Source: Ailanthus altissimus (taxonomy: Eukaryota; Streptophyta; Magnoliopsida; Sapindales; Simaroubaceae). From it: a stretch of DNA of 64,000 nt. The stretch's first letter is position 1. Every line of letters starts with the position of its first letter. The notes beneath the pieces are model-generated. The model was not told the DNA's origin. It was given only the letters and a program-made list of their open reading frames with translations, and searched no databases. This document shows positions 1-13,000 of this stretch, piece by piece. The stretch lies in NCBI GenBank assembly GCA_946807835.1, contig OX327683.1, positions 2,237,001-2,301,000 of the forward strand, in the 5' to 3' direction. The position numbers and the translations under genes were made by a program.

Positions 1-1440
1 TTTCAAATACTCCGGGACTATCCAATCTGACACTTGACCAGCCGAAAGCACTGGCTAGCTATAGGCATGGAATAAAGTCTCAGATGTGTAATAAGTCGAA
101 CAAAGACTATCGTGTGATAATCTGATGTATTTGCATACGGCGAGTGCATAGAAACAAGGCAGTTACTGATAATCAAACTTTCGACAGCTACATGTTCTTT
201 CACCAATGTCTACCATCCAGTTCACTCTACCATCCATAACTACAAATCATAAATCATTAACAGAAGAAATTGTCATTCGACTTACGTCTTCATTATATTT
301 TATGACTTTATGATATGCCTAGTTCGTCAAGACATTCATCATATTTTGTGCTGCCAATCTTCTATGGTAAAACCACAATTGCACTAGCTCCCACATCTAC
401 TCTACCAAATTAGTCACCGGAAGCTTTCTTGATTCTTTTACAATTGCATTAATGCTCTCAACGATATTAGTAGTCATAACGTCTTATCTTTCAAAAGCAC
501 CAAATAATTATGCCCATCTCACCGTATCAACATCTTCCTCCAAATGCTTCATTACATCGGGTATCATTTGTCGCATCTTGTTTAATTAGTATTGAAAATT
601 AGGGACACAATAAACTTTGGTAGCAGTGAAGTAGACAAATAAGTATACCCTTTTTTTAGACTTAGCTGATGGTAACTTGTATTTTGTCATTAAATTTTCT
701 TTCAAATGATAGATGCAGAACCCATGATATGCATAAGTAAACACACCCCATATAGCCTTCTCAATACTAGCATGTCGATCAAAAATAAAGACAAGATTCT
801 GATGATCTCCAATAACTTTTTACAGTTTAACCATAAACCACTCCAAAAAAGAATCATTTTCTAAGTCAGCAATTCTCCAAGCCAATGAAAAAATCTTATT
901 GCTTCTATCTTTAAAAATGGCCACAAACATTGTACCAACATTGAAACCTTTCAAAAATGTTCCATCAACCTCAAGTATTAAAAAGAAATACTTGAAGTAA
1001 GCGTACCCAGGTTATTTTGTTGTATAAAGAAAGCAATCTGAACGAATCTTTTGTAGCACCTCTTATCAATCTTAATGTACGCTTCTTAGTGCGCCAAGAT
1101 ATAGTATACATTATTTGAACATCGAATTCTTCACGTATGTCTGCATGAATGTCTTTCGGCCTATAGTTTTTATTGACCGATATAAACTTTTTTTTTATTA
1201 CTTTAGCAATAATTCGGCTCTTGGCTTGCTAGCGACCCTCCCGTAATTGACTCAAAACACAAGTATGCTTTATATCTACTCTCCTTACAATAAAAAATAT
1301 CACATTTCTATTGACACTGCTCGTAATCTCCACTTGCAGCATCATCATCACATTTCAACTCGAAACGATCTTTGGTGGATTTGTAAACTCTAAAACTCTA
1401 TTTTTTCTTCAATGCAACCATACTTATAGCTCCATTTTCC
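1..1440 (-). pseudogene. MULE (Mutator-like) transposase, degenerate
   Basis: Reading the minus strand from about 1440 down to 1 gives a recognisable MuDR-type transposase broken by several stops and frameshifts. In order it shows an N-terminal zinc-binding region (KDRFELKCDDD near 1345-1380), the DGTFLKG start of the catalytic core near 960, a DRHASIEKAI segment near 755-785, the AYHGFCIYHLKENL signature near 700-745, a TTNIVESIN segment near 450-480, and a C-terminal SWIM zinc finger (CSCRKFDYQ) near 165-192. The zinc finger has an in-frame TAA inside it, and its final CxH histidine reads as tyrosine. A full-length MULE transposase is usually 600-900 residues; this one continues beyond the left edge. 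It is dead. Family assignment is firm from the chain of motifs. Confidence 0.85.
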
Positions 1441-1504
1441 CTCATGGATTTGTAAACGATCTTTCGTATTGTTTATCGAAATACGAATTTGAATATAAAT
1501 TCTA

Positions 1505-4080
1505 GTGTTGAGCATATGGAGACTTGATGGTGATGATCTATGTCTCCGCTCTTCTAGAATATATATGATAGAGAGATTATACGGATATGTATTAATTGCA
1601 ACTTATATAGTTCAACATGATGTTTTGTTATTTTCATAATGTGTGTATATAATATAGTTTATGGACTTACAATAGAGTTCCATAGTACAAAATGAGTATG
1701 AACTTAGAGAGTCTCACTATATATTATGCACTGGGGTAGCGCACTTGATTGAATAATTCAATCTAGGAAGTTCTCAGAAAATTAAAATTATTTCAAGATT
1801 TCTTAGTGAGATTATAGGGTTTAAGTGTTAAGTTCGAAATCTCGCCAAATAAGACTTGCCACTTTCTCATTTCTATTGAATGTCACATGTCATGCCATTA
1901 ATTTGTAAGGTTATGACACATGACATAATTTGTGTAGCCCATTTAATTATTAAGTGTTAATATATATTATAAATGGCCAAATAAATTATTTTTTAATTGA
2001 TGGCTTTGAAATAAAATTCGGCCATTTATTTTAAACCAATAGGTGGCATTCTTTCATTATAAATTTGGCTATATTTATAACTAGAGGTGGTATTTTTTAA
2101 AGGATTAGATGGCCACCGATTTGTGTTTTATTTGGCTATTCTTTTGGCAAATGAAATAAAGCTTTATCATGCCTTGATGAAAAGCATGAGATGGCTTTCA
2201 GTGATAAGCCTTCATGATGCATGATATTACTCATCATTTAAACAACCATGACAAGGCAAAGTTTATGCCTTGTCATGCTTCTTTTATATTGTCCACTAAC
2301 TTGTAATACATTGGATGAATTTACGACATGAATTGCTATAAATAGCCATTTTCATTTGATTTGTAAGGCAAGAAAAATAAAAGTGAGCAAAGTAATTAAA
2401 AGTAATAGAGATTGTTGAATACAAAGAGATTATTAAAAGCAATAGTAGCTTTAGTATAAAATATTCCGATGATAATAGAATGCTATCGTTTTAACTCGAA
2501 AAATTTCACTGAGTCCTAAACTAGAACTATGCAAAGTACTATTCAAGGATGAGTTCTCTAATATCGCATTAGCGTAATAAGATTTTTGTTTATTTTTGCT
2601 ACACTTATTTGTGCATGTGATGTGTAAATTTAAAAAAATTAAAATGTACATGTTCATCCCACGCATAATGCACTTTTAAATTGGTATCAAAGCACATAAT
2701 TGTGTGCTGTTTGTGTGCTTAATCGAATTATTCATAGCGTAATTAAGATGTATTAGGGCTACCGATTATACGATTCAAATGTTGAATAATGCATAATCAA
2801 GATGCAGTTAAAGAGATGTTGCAATGATATCACTCTATGTTGCGGTGCTGTGGCTATCTAGGCTCTAATGCTGCAATGCTGATGAATAGCATCACAGTGC
2901 TGGGGTTTTCAGGTCCCAATGCTGCATCACTGAGGTTTCAAAACCCCAGCACTGCAATGCTAACTGCCTAGCACCGAAGTGCTAGAGGACAGAACCTTCA
3001 GCACCACAATACTGATAGGCCAATACCGCAGTGCCATTGCACTAGATGGTGACCCAGTGCAGTAGCGCCGAAAACTGATGTATCTTTTGTATTTTGTCTA
3101 TATCGCATTGGATACTAATCCAAATTGCATGAATCTAGTTGCGATGGAAAGAAGACACAAAGTGATACAATTTTAATGTCGACCAAAAAGGCTACATCGA
3201 TCATTTGCATTATCAAAAAAGTATGGCAATTAGGTGAGTTGGTGGCCTAAATTATTGAAGATTGAAGTCACACTAAACATGTATTTATTCATTACCTATA
3301 TAAAGACACCCTTAGGAGGCTAATCGAGATTTTTTATGCATTACAATTCTCTCAAATACTTTCTTTTAATATTCATAAGAAATTGTAAGTTAGGTTAAAG
3401 TTCTTGATAAGATTAGAGATGAAGTTTTATATGTAATAAATATCCTTCTAGACTTTGATTCTTTGTTAAGAGCTATGATGTTGTAAGTTTGTTTATGTCT
3501 AAACTTTTATCTATTATTTTTTTTATAATTTAGAGATTATAAATCTCACGTTTCACATATTTTCAGTTATGTTTTTTTTATGTGATTCGTGTTAAGTTAT
3601 AATTGTTACTGGTTACATTATTTTATAGGTTAATCTTTTACTGCAATATTGTCAATATGTTGTCGATCTTAGATAACTTGTATAGACAAATATGGTTTGT
3701 AATAATGTTTACAAAGAGTTTAGTCATGTCAAATACATTTATTATTAAATGTGCTATATTATACATATTTTTCGATTAATTGTTTGAGATGTCAAACTTT
3801 CAATTAAGTAAACATTTTGAATTTAAGTATAGAATTGATTTATGAAACATATTAGTGATTCTCGAAGCCTTGCTCACATCACTATAATTTTCTTTCTTAA
3901 TTCTACATTCTCTATATCAATTTCACATTCAATTTTCTCTTTCATTACCGTTTTAATATTTTTATTTCACTAATCTATTTTTTTCAAAAGCTTTCTCATA
4001 GGATCAACATCTATACTGCGATAATTGCATTACATTTTAAGCGTAAATGCATACATTCTAAACACTAATACAAGTCTACC
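1505..4080 (+). mobile_element. Truncated LTR-retroelement remnant, non-coding
   Basis: About 330 bp from 1505 match part of the 2.3-kb LTR at 15921-18238 (compare 16870-17170), so 1505-2670 looks like the 3' part of a related LTR truncated on its left. It is followed by a primer-binding-site-like motif at 2682-2693 and a leader with many short GC-rich words at 2830-3080. Beyond that, 3160-4080 has a TATA-like TATATAAAG near 3300 and LTR-like AT-rich sequence, but no gag or pol coding. At about 4080 the sequence switches to WAK intron. The right boundary and the unity of the whole stretch are inferred. The same arrangement recurs at 35965-38545. Confidence 0.6.
2682..2693 (+). promoter_or_regulatory. 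Primer binding site (initiator-tRNA type), one mismatch
   Basis: TGGTATCAAAGC differs at one base from the TGGTATCAGAGC site complementary to the 3' end of plant initiator tRNA-Met. The intact form is present in the Copia at 22297. It lies a few bases after a CA dinucleotide that could be an LTR end. This would prime reverse transcription of the remnant element around it. Confidence 0.6.
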
Positions 4081-4904
4081 TCTGATGATTATTATTATTA
4101 TTATTATTATTAATTACCTATCAAAAACTTATATATGCTAAAGTACTAGAAGTCCATATTAAGAAATAAACCTAATCTCCAAACTTTATATCATATATAA
4201 TAGCTAATAAACAATCGACAAACCAACCAATTAATTGTATCCATTTGATCTTGAAGAGATTAGCCAAAAAAAGTCAAAAGAAAAAAGAAAAAATCAGTAG
4301 AGTGGTATATGATCTCAAAAGTTTAACAACTACATAATAAAAGATAGTATTATGGTTACAAAGTTAGATTATAGTGTTTGTATCCAAATTGATATATTAT
4401 TAATGAATTATTACTAATTGTGAATAAATTATTGATATATATATATATTTTTAGTATACTAATTATACAACATCAATTAATAATAAAAATATTACATATC
4501 ACGTTAGATAAAATACAAAATTTTTATTTTTGCTAGAGTCGAAGAGAGTCATAGCCTTCCTAAGCCCAAAAAAGTTTTAAGCTCAATAGTAAATTTTTAT
4601 AATTTTATCCTCTAAAATAAATACTCCTTTTTTTTTAAATTTCAAATCTAATACTAAGATTCTTATATAATTCTTTTATATTTATATTTACTTTACTCTT
4701 TAAATTTTTATTTAACTCTTTTTTTATTTTAAAAAAAATTCAACTTAAAACCTCCACATTAATAAGAAGTTGTATCGTAATATTTTTACTATTGAATTAT
4801 TTAAATAAGCGCGGCTCTTATTAACTTTCTATGTCTAACATTATTGACGTGTAATAACAAGAGACTTAAAAAAAAATCTAAGGAAAAGGATTTGAATTAA
4901 TTAC

Positions 4905-5041
4905 CGTGGTGATCTAAAAGCCCAGACAAACCACTTTACCATCACCTTGCAAGCCAAGTGGACAGCTACATGTGTAATCACCAGGTATATTCTTGCAAGT
5001 TCCTGTGCAATTGTATTTTGGGTCTCTGCACTCATCGATGA
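4905..5041 (-). pseudogene. psi-WAK1 exon 2, calcium-binding EGF remnant
   Basis: Minus-strand reading after an AG acceptor at 5043-5042 gives [18 protein letters not shown] and then YTCSCPLG, matching the EGF_CA exon of the intact WAKs with its cysteines. A CAG-to-TAG change stops it near the end (GF*ITT), and about 13 bases are missing compared with the 150-bp intact exon, just before a retained GT donor. The same stop and length occur in the second copy at 39378-39514. Confidence 0.87.
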
Positions 5042-6142
5042 CTGTCAAAATGGTCATCAGCATTCTACTAGTAAATGATAATACCATAAAAATAGCTATT
5101 TTATGTCTAAAGATAGAATTAAAATAAATTAGAATGAAAAATAAATTTAAGTGAATAATCTCTCTCTCTCTCTCTCTATTTCCATTTTACATTTTACAAA
5201 AGAAGTCTTTCAATTAGTTAAAATATTATTAAGATTCATGTTGGTTTCTCCATTATATCACTTTTGGATGCAATTCCATAAAAGAGAATTAGAGAGAGAT
5301 CCACTATCATTGCACACCATTTTTACTTGTGTAATCATGATTTCTGAGCATAAGCTTATATAAATTTTCTTTTTTGAAATGGGATTTTTTTTTTATTTCG
5401 GTTTTATTTATTTTGAGTTTTGATTTTGTTTGAATTTAAATTCGAAACCTCCGCATTAGAGATAAATGTACACCCCACTCATTTACTACTAGAAAATAAT
5501 GATTTATGCTTCAGTTTTGAAATTGTATAATTGTGAGTTTAATTGTTTTGCCGGTAGTTTATGGAGATAAAAGGTTAGTTTTTACAAGTAGATTTTTGCT
5601 TGTACAGATAATTTTTATTAATTTCATGAATCGTAGAAAAATCAAAGAGAAAAAACTAAATGAAAAACATTTCAAATTTTTATTTTAAGGGTATTTTGTC
5701 TTACAATTCATAGTAAAGGCAATAATATAGTTTTCATTTTATAAGGACAATAAATGTACTTCTTGTCAAAAAAATAAAAATGAAAAACCAAGGCATTTGA
5801 AGTTTTGGTGAGCGATAATGGTAGTTACGATGTTTTGGTGGTGGCGATAGAAGATATGGGATATGTAGTTGTGCTGCTGGTTAAATTTATAATTTTTACA
5901 TTATTTATGATGTATTATAGAATCATAGAGTGTATTTAAGCTTTTATTATATATCCAATTAATTCACAACTTTAGAATTCTTTATAATGTATAACAAAAT
6001 TGCACAATGTGTTATCGAATTAATTTACAACTTCAATATTATTTATAAGGTATAACAAAATCATATGTTCATTAGTTAGGTTGCTTGTTAAAACAAAATA
6101 TATTTATATATATTAAAAAAATAAAATAAAAATAAAACATAC

Positions 6143-6178
6143 CTTCACATCCTTGATAGGGGTTTCTATCGTATCCGG
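6143..6178 (-). pseudogene. psi-WAK1 3' end of exon 1, left of the Copia
   Basis: This short piece encodes YDRNPYQGCEG and ends in a GT splice donor, matching the GFHGNPYQGC end of exon 1 in the intact genes. It abuts the Copia LTR that starts at 6179. Confidence 0.85.
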
Positions 6179-6859
6179 TGTAGAGTTTAACACACAGCGG
6201 AATACGTAGAGAATAACAAACAATGAAGTAGGTAAAACAATTCAGGTAAGAACAACAAACTAATTTCAAGAGCTAAGTATTGACAGTAGAGAAAAGTAGA
6301 AATATAGCATACCAAAACACAAAATATATGGTTCAGCAAAATGCTTACGTCCACGGTGGATCAAAGATCCAAGTCTCTCTTATTGATGTTTGATTACAAG
6401 AGAATTGATCATAGAAGATCAAGGAAGGATACAATTCAATTTGGAGCTCTAGGATTTGTATAGTATTTTGAGAGTGTTTCCTATGTTCTAATTCAATCCT
6501 AGGTATAATGGGGTATTTATATGAAGTCTAAAATATCCAAGCATTTAAAAGAAATGCTTAAAATTCGTATTTTTGGGTTATAAACAGTGCCAGTGTCAAT
6601 GCCTTGGCTAATGCCCCGGCATTGACATTCTGCTTCCAATGCCTCGGCCAGCGCCAGGGCATTGGCCAATGGCTCCCAATGCCGAGGCACTCACACCTGG
6701 AAATGTTTTCCTATTTTCTTGTGCATTTTGTCAACTGTTCCATTATAATTCTAACCCTTCCACACATGTTTTCGGCTCCAGAATAATTCTGATATATTTT
6801 TGAATTTGTTCCAAACATTACCAACATCATAAACATGATTTTGGATCACAAATTTCACA
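6179..6859 (-). repeat. LTR (3') of Copia-A1
   Basis: Begins TGTAGAGTTTAAC and ends TTTCACA on the plus strand, the reverse of the TGTGGAATTTG...CTCTACA LTR of the plus-strand copy at 21595. It contains the GC-rich palindromic word cluster at about 6590-6700. Confidence 0.9.
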
Positions 6860-6936
6860 AATCCCCTTATTGATACAAAATCACTCCAACAACACCAAGA
6901 GAGTAACCAAGGATGTATCTTATCTATATCACAACC

Positions 6937-9900
6937 TTAATTGTAAGTTGTGATTTTAGTTAAGTCCATACACAACTTGAACTTAACTGAGGGCAGCGGC
7001 TTAATCAACATATCAGCAAGATTCTCCGATGTCAAAATTTTGCACAGACTAATAATGCTACTCTGCACAATATCCCAAATAAAATGCATCCTAACATCAA
7101 TGTGTTTCAATCTTTCATGAAACACCTGATGTTTGCTTAGATATATGGCACTTTGGCTATCATAATGTACTGAAGTATTAACTTCATCTATAGTCAAAAG
7201 TTCAACACATATACCTTTTAACCATATAGCCCCCTTAATTGCTTCTCCTAAGGCTATATACTCGGCTTTGGTAGTTGATAGCGCTACAACATGCTACAAT
7301 ACTGATTTCCAGCATACGCTACATTTAAACACCATGAAGATATACCCTGATAAAGACCTCTTATTGTCCAGGTCACCTGTATAATCTGAGTCCACGTAAC
7401 TCATCACAATTTCATCACCTGTGCCAACCATTCTTAACAGCAAACCATAATGTGACGTCTCTTTTAGATACCTAAGTATCCATTTCATGGCCATCCAATA
7501 CTCTTTTTCAGGATTACCCATGTATCTACTTACAACACTTACCGTTTGTGCTATATTTGGCCTTGTGCAAACCATAGCATACATAATAGAACCCACAACA
7601 CTAGTATACGGTACCTTAAGCATATGCAATTTTTCTTCTTCAATTTGTGGCGATTGAGATGCCGACAGTTTGAAATGCATTGCCAATGGAGTCGACACAG
7701 CTTTGGCATCCCTCATTTTGAACCTGTCAAGAACCTTGAGTACATACCATTGTTGAGACAAGAAAATAACATCACTGCCCCTCACTATATCCATACCCAA
7801 AATTCTTTTGGCTGACCCCAAATCTTTCATTTCAAACTCACCACCCAACTAATTTTTCAGCTTATGTATCTCTTCCATATCATCAACATATAGAAGGAGA
7901 TACGCTTACTGTTATTCAATGCTTTGAAGTACACACATCCATCATACTTGCTCCTTGTAAAGCCACAATGCAACATAAAATTGTCAAATCTCCTATACCA
8001 TTGTCTTGGAGATTATTTTAGCTCATAGAAAGACTTCTTTAGCAAACAAACATAATCTTCTTTTCCCGGTTCTTCAAAACCCTTCGATTGTACCATGTAT
8101 ATCTCTTATTCAAGCTCACTGTGAAGGAAAGCTATTTTGACATCCATTTGTTCAATATATAAATTCAAATTTACACACATGGATAATAAAATATGAATAG
8201 ATGAGTGTTTTACAACAGGAGAAAAGATTTCATAGAAATCAACCTCTTCTTTTTGTGTGAAGCCCTGTGCAACAAGCCTAGTCTTGAACTTTGTAGGCTC
8301 AACACTTAGAACCTCATCCTTAACCTTGTAAACCCATTTGCAGCCAACTAACCTCTTGTTCTTTGGTTTCACCACCAATTTCCAGGTCTGATTCTTATTA
8401 AGAGAAGTTATCTCTTCTTCCATAGCTTGTTGCCATTTAACACAATTTACACTCTTAATAGCTTCAGCATATGATTTTGGTTCATCATATTCTATAGTGT
8501 AAGCAGTGTTAAATGCATAAGCTATTAAATTCACATGTGCATATCTGCTCAGTGGTCGAACAACTCTCCTTTGTCTATTTCTAGCTAACTGGTACTCTTC
8601 AAGTTCAGCTTCAGGTTCAGGAGTGCTAGACTGCAGTAGTGCTGTTTCAGAGAAAATTTCAGGTTCTTATTCTTCATGTGCATCATCATTGAAGTGCTGA
8701 CCTATAGAAGTGTTAGGTCTCAAATCATGTTCCACTTTATGATGTTCAGTTTGAGATTCAGAAACTGAACTTTACACATCTTCTCGCTTCTTCAAAATTG
8801 AATATGAATTGGTTTCTAATAATGTAGATTCATTGAATGTCATATCCCCACTAATGATACTCTTGTGTGGATTAAGATCAGTACACCACACCTTGTATCC
8901 CTTAACACCTTCTGGATATTCAATGAATATCCCCTTCAAGGCTCTAGGTTCTAGTTTGCCTTGCTTGATATGTACAAATGCAGAGCATCTAAATACCCTC
9001 AGGTGATCATATTTTGGAGTGCTTCCAGGCCATTTCTATTCTGGTGTCATAAAGCCAATAGTTGAAGAAGGACTTCGGTTTATCAAGTAAGCTGCAGTTA
9101 CTACCGTCTCCTCCCAAAATGCCTTAGACAATTTGGCATTAGTTAGCATGCACCTTACCCTTTCAAGTAAGGTTCGGTTTATCCTTTCTATAAGTCCATT
9201 TTGTTGTGGTGTGTACCGCACCATTTTATACCATGTAATACCATACTCAGCACAAAACTTATCAAACTCAGTATTACAAAACTCAAGACCATTATCCGTC
9301 CTAAGTATTTTAATTTTCTTACCCATTTAATTCTCCCCAAGTGTTTTCCATTTCTAGAATATTTCAAACACCTGCTCTTTGCTCTTTAACACATAAACCC
9401 ATACCTTTCTTGAATAATCATCAATGAATGACAGAAAATACCGTGCACCACTATAAGTGACAGCTTGTGTAGGTCCCCAAAGGTCAGAATGTTGTAATCT
9501 AGAGTGTCCTTGGTGTTGTGTTCACCCATGTTAAACTTAACTATATGAGCTTTTCCAAGTACACAATGTTTACAAAATCCCATTGGTTGAATCTTTCCCT
9601 TGCCAAATACACCTTGATTATACAACTCCTTAGGACCTCTCTCACCCAAGTGCCCTAACCTCAAATGCCATAACTTAGTTTACATATTCTCATTATCAAC
9701 AAAGAAATATGCATAACCAATGACAGCTTCTCTACTTAACACATACAACCCGTGTTTATGCTCACCTCTTATTACAACCATTGAACCCTTAATCACTTTC
9801 AATGTACCACTCTCACCCTTGAATGTACAACCGGATTGATCAAACATGCCTAAAGAAATTAAATTTCTTTTAAGATCAGGTATATTCCTAACATCTAACA

Positions 9901-10863
9901 ACTTCCTCACACTCCCATCATGTAGTTTCAGTCTAATATTACCCATCCCAATGACTTGACAAGCCATATTGTTGCCCATTAATACTTTACAACCATTAAT
10001 GGGCTAATAGCTAGCGAACAAAGCTTGACAAGAATCCACTCACTGGTGTTCTTCCCATTCAAAGCAACTTCATAGACAATAGTTGCATCTGCATCAAGTC
10101 TCTTCCCTTTATACTTGGCTTTCCTTTTCAGACAATCCCTTCTGAAATAGCCTTATTTCTTGTAGAAGTAACACTTCTTGGATCTACCCCTCAATTTTGA
10201 TCTTGATGAATTTCTCACTTTAGTTTCTCTACTCTCAGCTCTCCCCCTCATAACAAGTATAGCTGCAGAATTTTGTTGTTGTTGTTCTGACTTCTTGACT
10301 AACTCATTTGAGTTTAAGGCTGCTCTAACATCCTTCATTGTCAATAACTCTCTTCCATATAAAAGAGTATCAATAAAATGTTAATAGCTTTTAGGAAGTG
10401 AACTCAATAACAGAATTGTATTGTCTTCATCACTGATTTTGACATCAACTGTCTCTAAATCAATGATAGCCTTGTTGAAGGAATCAATGTGTTTATTGAG
10501 TGAACCACCCTCAACCAAAGACAACCCAAATAAGTTCTTCTTGAGATACAAATGGTTTGCAAGAGACTTAGTCATATACAACTCATCAAGTCATTTCCAC
10601 AAACCTAGTGCTAATTTTTCTTCACCCACTTCCCTCAAAACTTCATCACCCAAACTCAAAATAATTTCACTCCGGGCTTTTCTATTAATGGTTTCAGGAT
10701 CCATATCTAACTTAGATATTTAAGACTTATCACTAGTACTAGAGGGTTTCTCAAGGGCTGATTCTAGTCCTTGACTCTCTAACAAAGCAATCATCTTGAG
10801 TTTCTATAAGTTGAAATCATTATGCCCTGTAAATTTCTCTATTTCATGCTTATATGGTGCCAT
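6937..10863 (-). pseudogene. Copia-A1 gag-pol remnant
   Basis: Minus-strand pieces are recognisable in order from the ATG at 10863: gag (YMTKSLANHLYLKKNLFG near 10530-10580), the region before the CCHC knuckle, the protease-linked segment, the GAG-pre-integrase, integrase core (LRTDNGLEF, PQQNGLIERINRTL at 9100-9320), integrase C-terminus, reverse transcriptase start (CKWVYKV, DVKIAFL at 8106-8360), a later RT segment (7294-7848) and RNase H (6937-7197). Numerous stops and frameshifts separate them. About 60 bp around the protease DSG site is deleted near 10020-10060 compared with the copy at 44480-44600. No functional product is expected. Confidence 0.88.
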
Positions 10864-10914
10864 GTTCAACAAAAAGAAAACTTAGACAGCCAATAACAAG
10901 CTCTGATACCAATT

Positions 10915-11611
10915 TATAGAGTTTAACATAAAACGAAATACGCAGAAAATAACAAGCAATGAAGTAGGTAAAATAATCTAAGCAAGAACAACAAGCTAAT
11001 TTCAAGAGCTAAGTATTGACAGTAGAGAAAAGTAGAAATATAGCATACCAAGACACAAAATATGTGGTTCAGTAAAATACTTACGTCCACGGTGGATCAA
11101 GGATCTAAGTCTCTCTTATTGATGTTTGATTACAAGAGAATTGATCATAGAAGATCAATGAATGATACAATTCAATTTGGAGCTCTAATGTTTGTTGTAT
11201 AGTATTTTGAGAGTGTTTCTCATGTTCTAATTCAACCCTAGGTATAATGGGGTATTTATATGAAGTCTAAAATATCCAAGCATTTAAAAGAAATGCTTAA
11301 AATTTGTATTTTTAGGTTATAAACAGTACCAGTGTAAATGCCTTAGCCAATGCCCCGATATTGACATTCTGCTTCCAATGCCTCAGCCAATGCCTCCACT
11401 AGCGTCTGGGCATTGGCTAATGTCTCCCAATGCTGTGGCGCTCACATCTGAGAATTTTTTTTCTATTTTCTTCTGCATTTTGTCAACTGTTCCATTAAAA
11501 TTTCACCCTTTTTATACATGCTTCTACCTCCAAAATAATTCTGACATGTTCCCAAATTTATTCCAAACATTACCAATATTATAAACATGATTTTGGATCA
11601 CCAATTCCACA
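10915..11611 (-). repeat. LTR (5') of Copia-A1
   Basis: Pairs with 6179-6859. The terminal TG has mutated to TA at its left end (TATAGAGT). Its right end is CCACA at 11611, directly against WAK exon sequence. Confidence 0.9.
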
Positions 11612-12004
11612 CCCAACATTGCATAAGCAACAATATCCTTCGCTGTTTAAGGAGTAATTACAATGAGAGTTGACACCGCATGCATAAATGCTAGAATTTC
11701 AATTGATCACTGGGCAATTTTCTTCTTTAACCACTCATTCAATCGTAACATTTGAAGTTCTAAACCCATCTGGGCCTTCGTGCTTTAAATGAGATAAATC
11801 AAAAGTTTCATCTGCCGAAAATGAAAAATTATTCAGCATGAACTTCCTCATTCCCGCGTAGTCATTTATGGTAGTGAGCGTGATATTCAATGTCTTGAGA
11901 CTTTTGGGCAACGGAGTCTAGCAGCAACCAACTCCTGAGCAGGAATTTTCTGTTATGTTAAATAGATATTTGTACTCATTCGTGCACAAAGAAAGACAGC
12001 CACT
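11612..12004 (-). pseudogene. psi-WAK1 middle part of exon 1
   Basis: The minus strand encodes the second half of the WAK extracellular region: CVSLCTNE, then NITENSCSGVGCC, an in-frame TAG, TPLPKSLKTLNIT, ADETFDLSHL and TIEWVVKEENC. The order and cysteine spacing follow the intact genes (residues about 158-260). The Copia LTR borders it on the left and the 1.5-kb insertion on the right. Confidence 0.87.
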
Positions 12005-12961
12005 GGTGAAACTGTAGTACACGTGCCATACATTCCAAGCAGTAGCTAAATGTAATACACGTGTTCTTTTATTAAAAATTTTAGTGGCAAAAAAAAAAAT
12101 AAGAAAAACAAGCAGTGGCTGCTATCATTATATATATATATATATATATATTTGTTTTGTTTTGCTTTTTAATAAGGAAGCAAAACTTGAATTAGAAGAA
12201 AAGAAGCAAAGTTGAAACAGAAAAAGAAGAAGAAAAAATCAAAGGAAAGAAAAGAGAAAAAAAAAAGAAAAAAAAAAGAAGAGAAAGGAAGAAAAAGAAA
12301 TCGAGAAGAAAGAAGAAAAAAAAAAGAGAAAAAGAAAGGGAAGGAGAAAGAAAAAAAAGAGCAGTCGAGAGAAATAGAAAAAAATAAGAAATTTTAAAAA
12401 ATTAGTTTTGGTAGTTAGATTTATACTCAGTGATTTAGCGGGTAATAATTTTACGATATTAAAATATTTATATTTTAATATTTATAATATATATAGGTAC
12501 TAATGATGTATTTTTACACTCTATGATATAAGAGGTGTACCAATAGCGGGTAGATCTCAGAATCCAGACCCAACTCAGAATTAGCACACTTTTGTGAGTA
12601 GATAACTATATATATTTATATGTTTTTAATACAATCACTTATGATTAAATTACGCGTTATCAAATTTATTCATGATTTATTTTAGACTGATAAATATTTA
12701 TGTATTTAGTATATTCAGTAATATTTTAGAATTTATTATAGTATAGTTTATGATTATGTTCAGTATAGAAATATTTATTTTAAAATAATTATGCTTTCAT
12801 GATATTATGTAGTAGTAGTTTTTGAACCACCACATGTGTACTCGCCCCTTTAGTGTAGTTGCTTTGCGTATGCGTTAGACTAGTTTAGTTTGCTCTGCCT
12901 GTGCGTGAGCTACTTCGCCAAGTTAGTCTAGATTTTTTTGAGTACAAGTTTGGTGTGGTTT

Positions 12962-13000
<39 letters not shown>

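Larger units (their letters stand above)
6179..11611 (-). mobile_element. Ty1-copia (Tnt1/Tork-like) element Copia-A1, decayed
   Basis: LTRs are at 6179-6859 and 10915-11611. The right LTR is the 5' LTR because the element reads on the minus strand. Next to it is a minus-strand primer site (GCTCTGATACCAA at about 10901-10913), and a purine tract lies beside the left LTR. Flanks are TCCGG (left) and CCCGC-like (right; now CCCAA), an imperfect 5-bp target duplication. It sits inside exon 1 of psi-WAK1. The element at 40640-46101 is at the identical site in block 2, so the insertion predates the block duplication. Pol is broken by many stops, frameshifts and small deletions. It is not capable of moving itself. 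Confidence 0.92.

Noticed and set aside
1311..1505. Plus-strand frame of 64 codons, repeated at 35772-35954
   Set aside because: Antisense to the MULE transposase N-terminal region, whose minus-strand motifs are clear. No independent support.
7546..7815. Open frames antisense to Copia pol (also 8809-9006, 10421-10723, 53323-53577 and similar)
   Set aside because: They recur wherever the same pol segment occurs, on the opposite strand, with no domain of their own. They are shadows of the pol frame.
12212..12397. Open frame of 61 codons rich in lysine and glutamate
   Set aside because: It is a by-product of an almost pure A/G tract. Block 2 has the tract with different spacing, and there is no protein-like composition.
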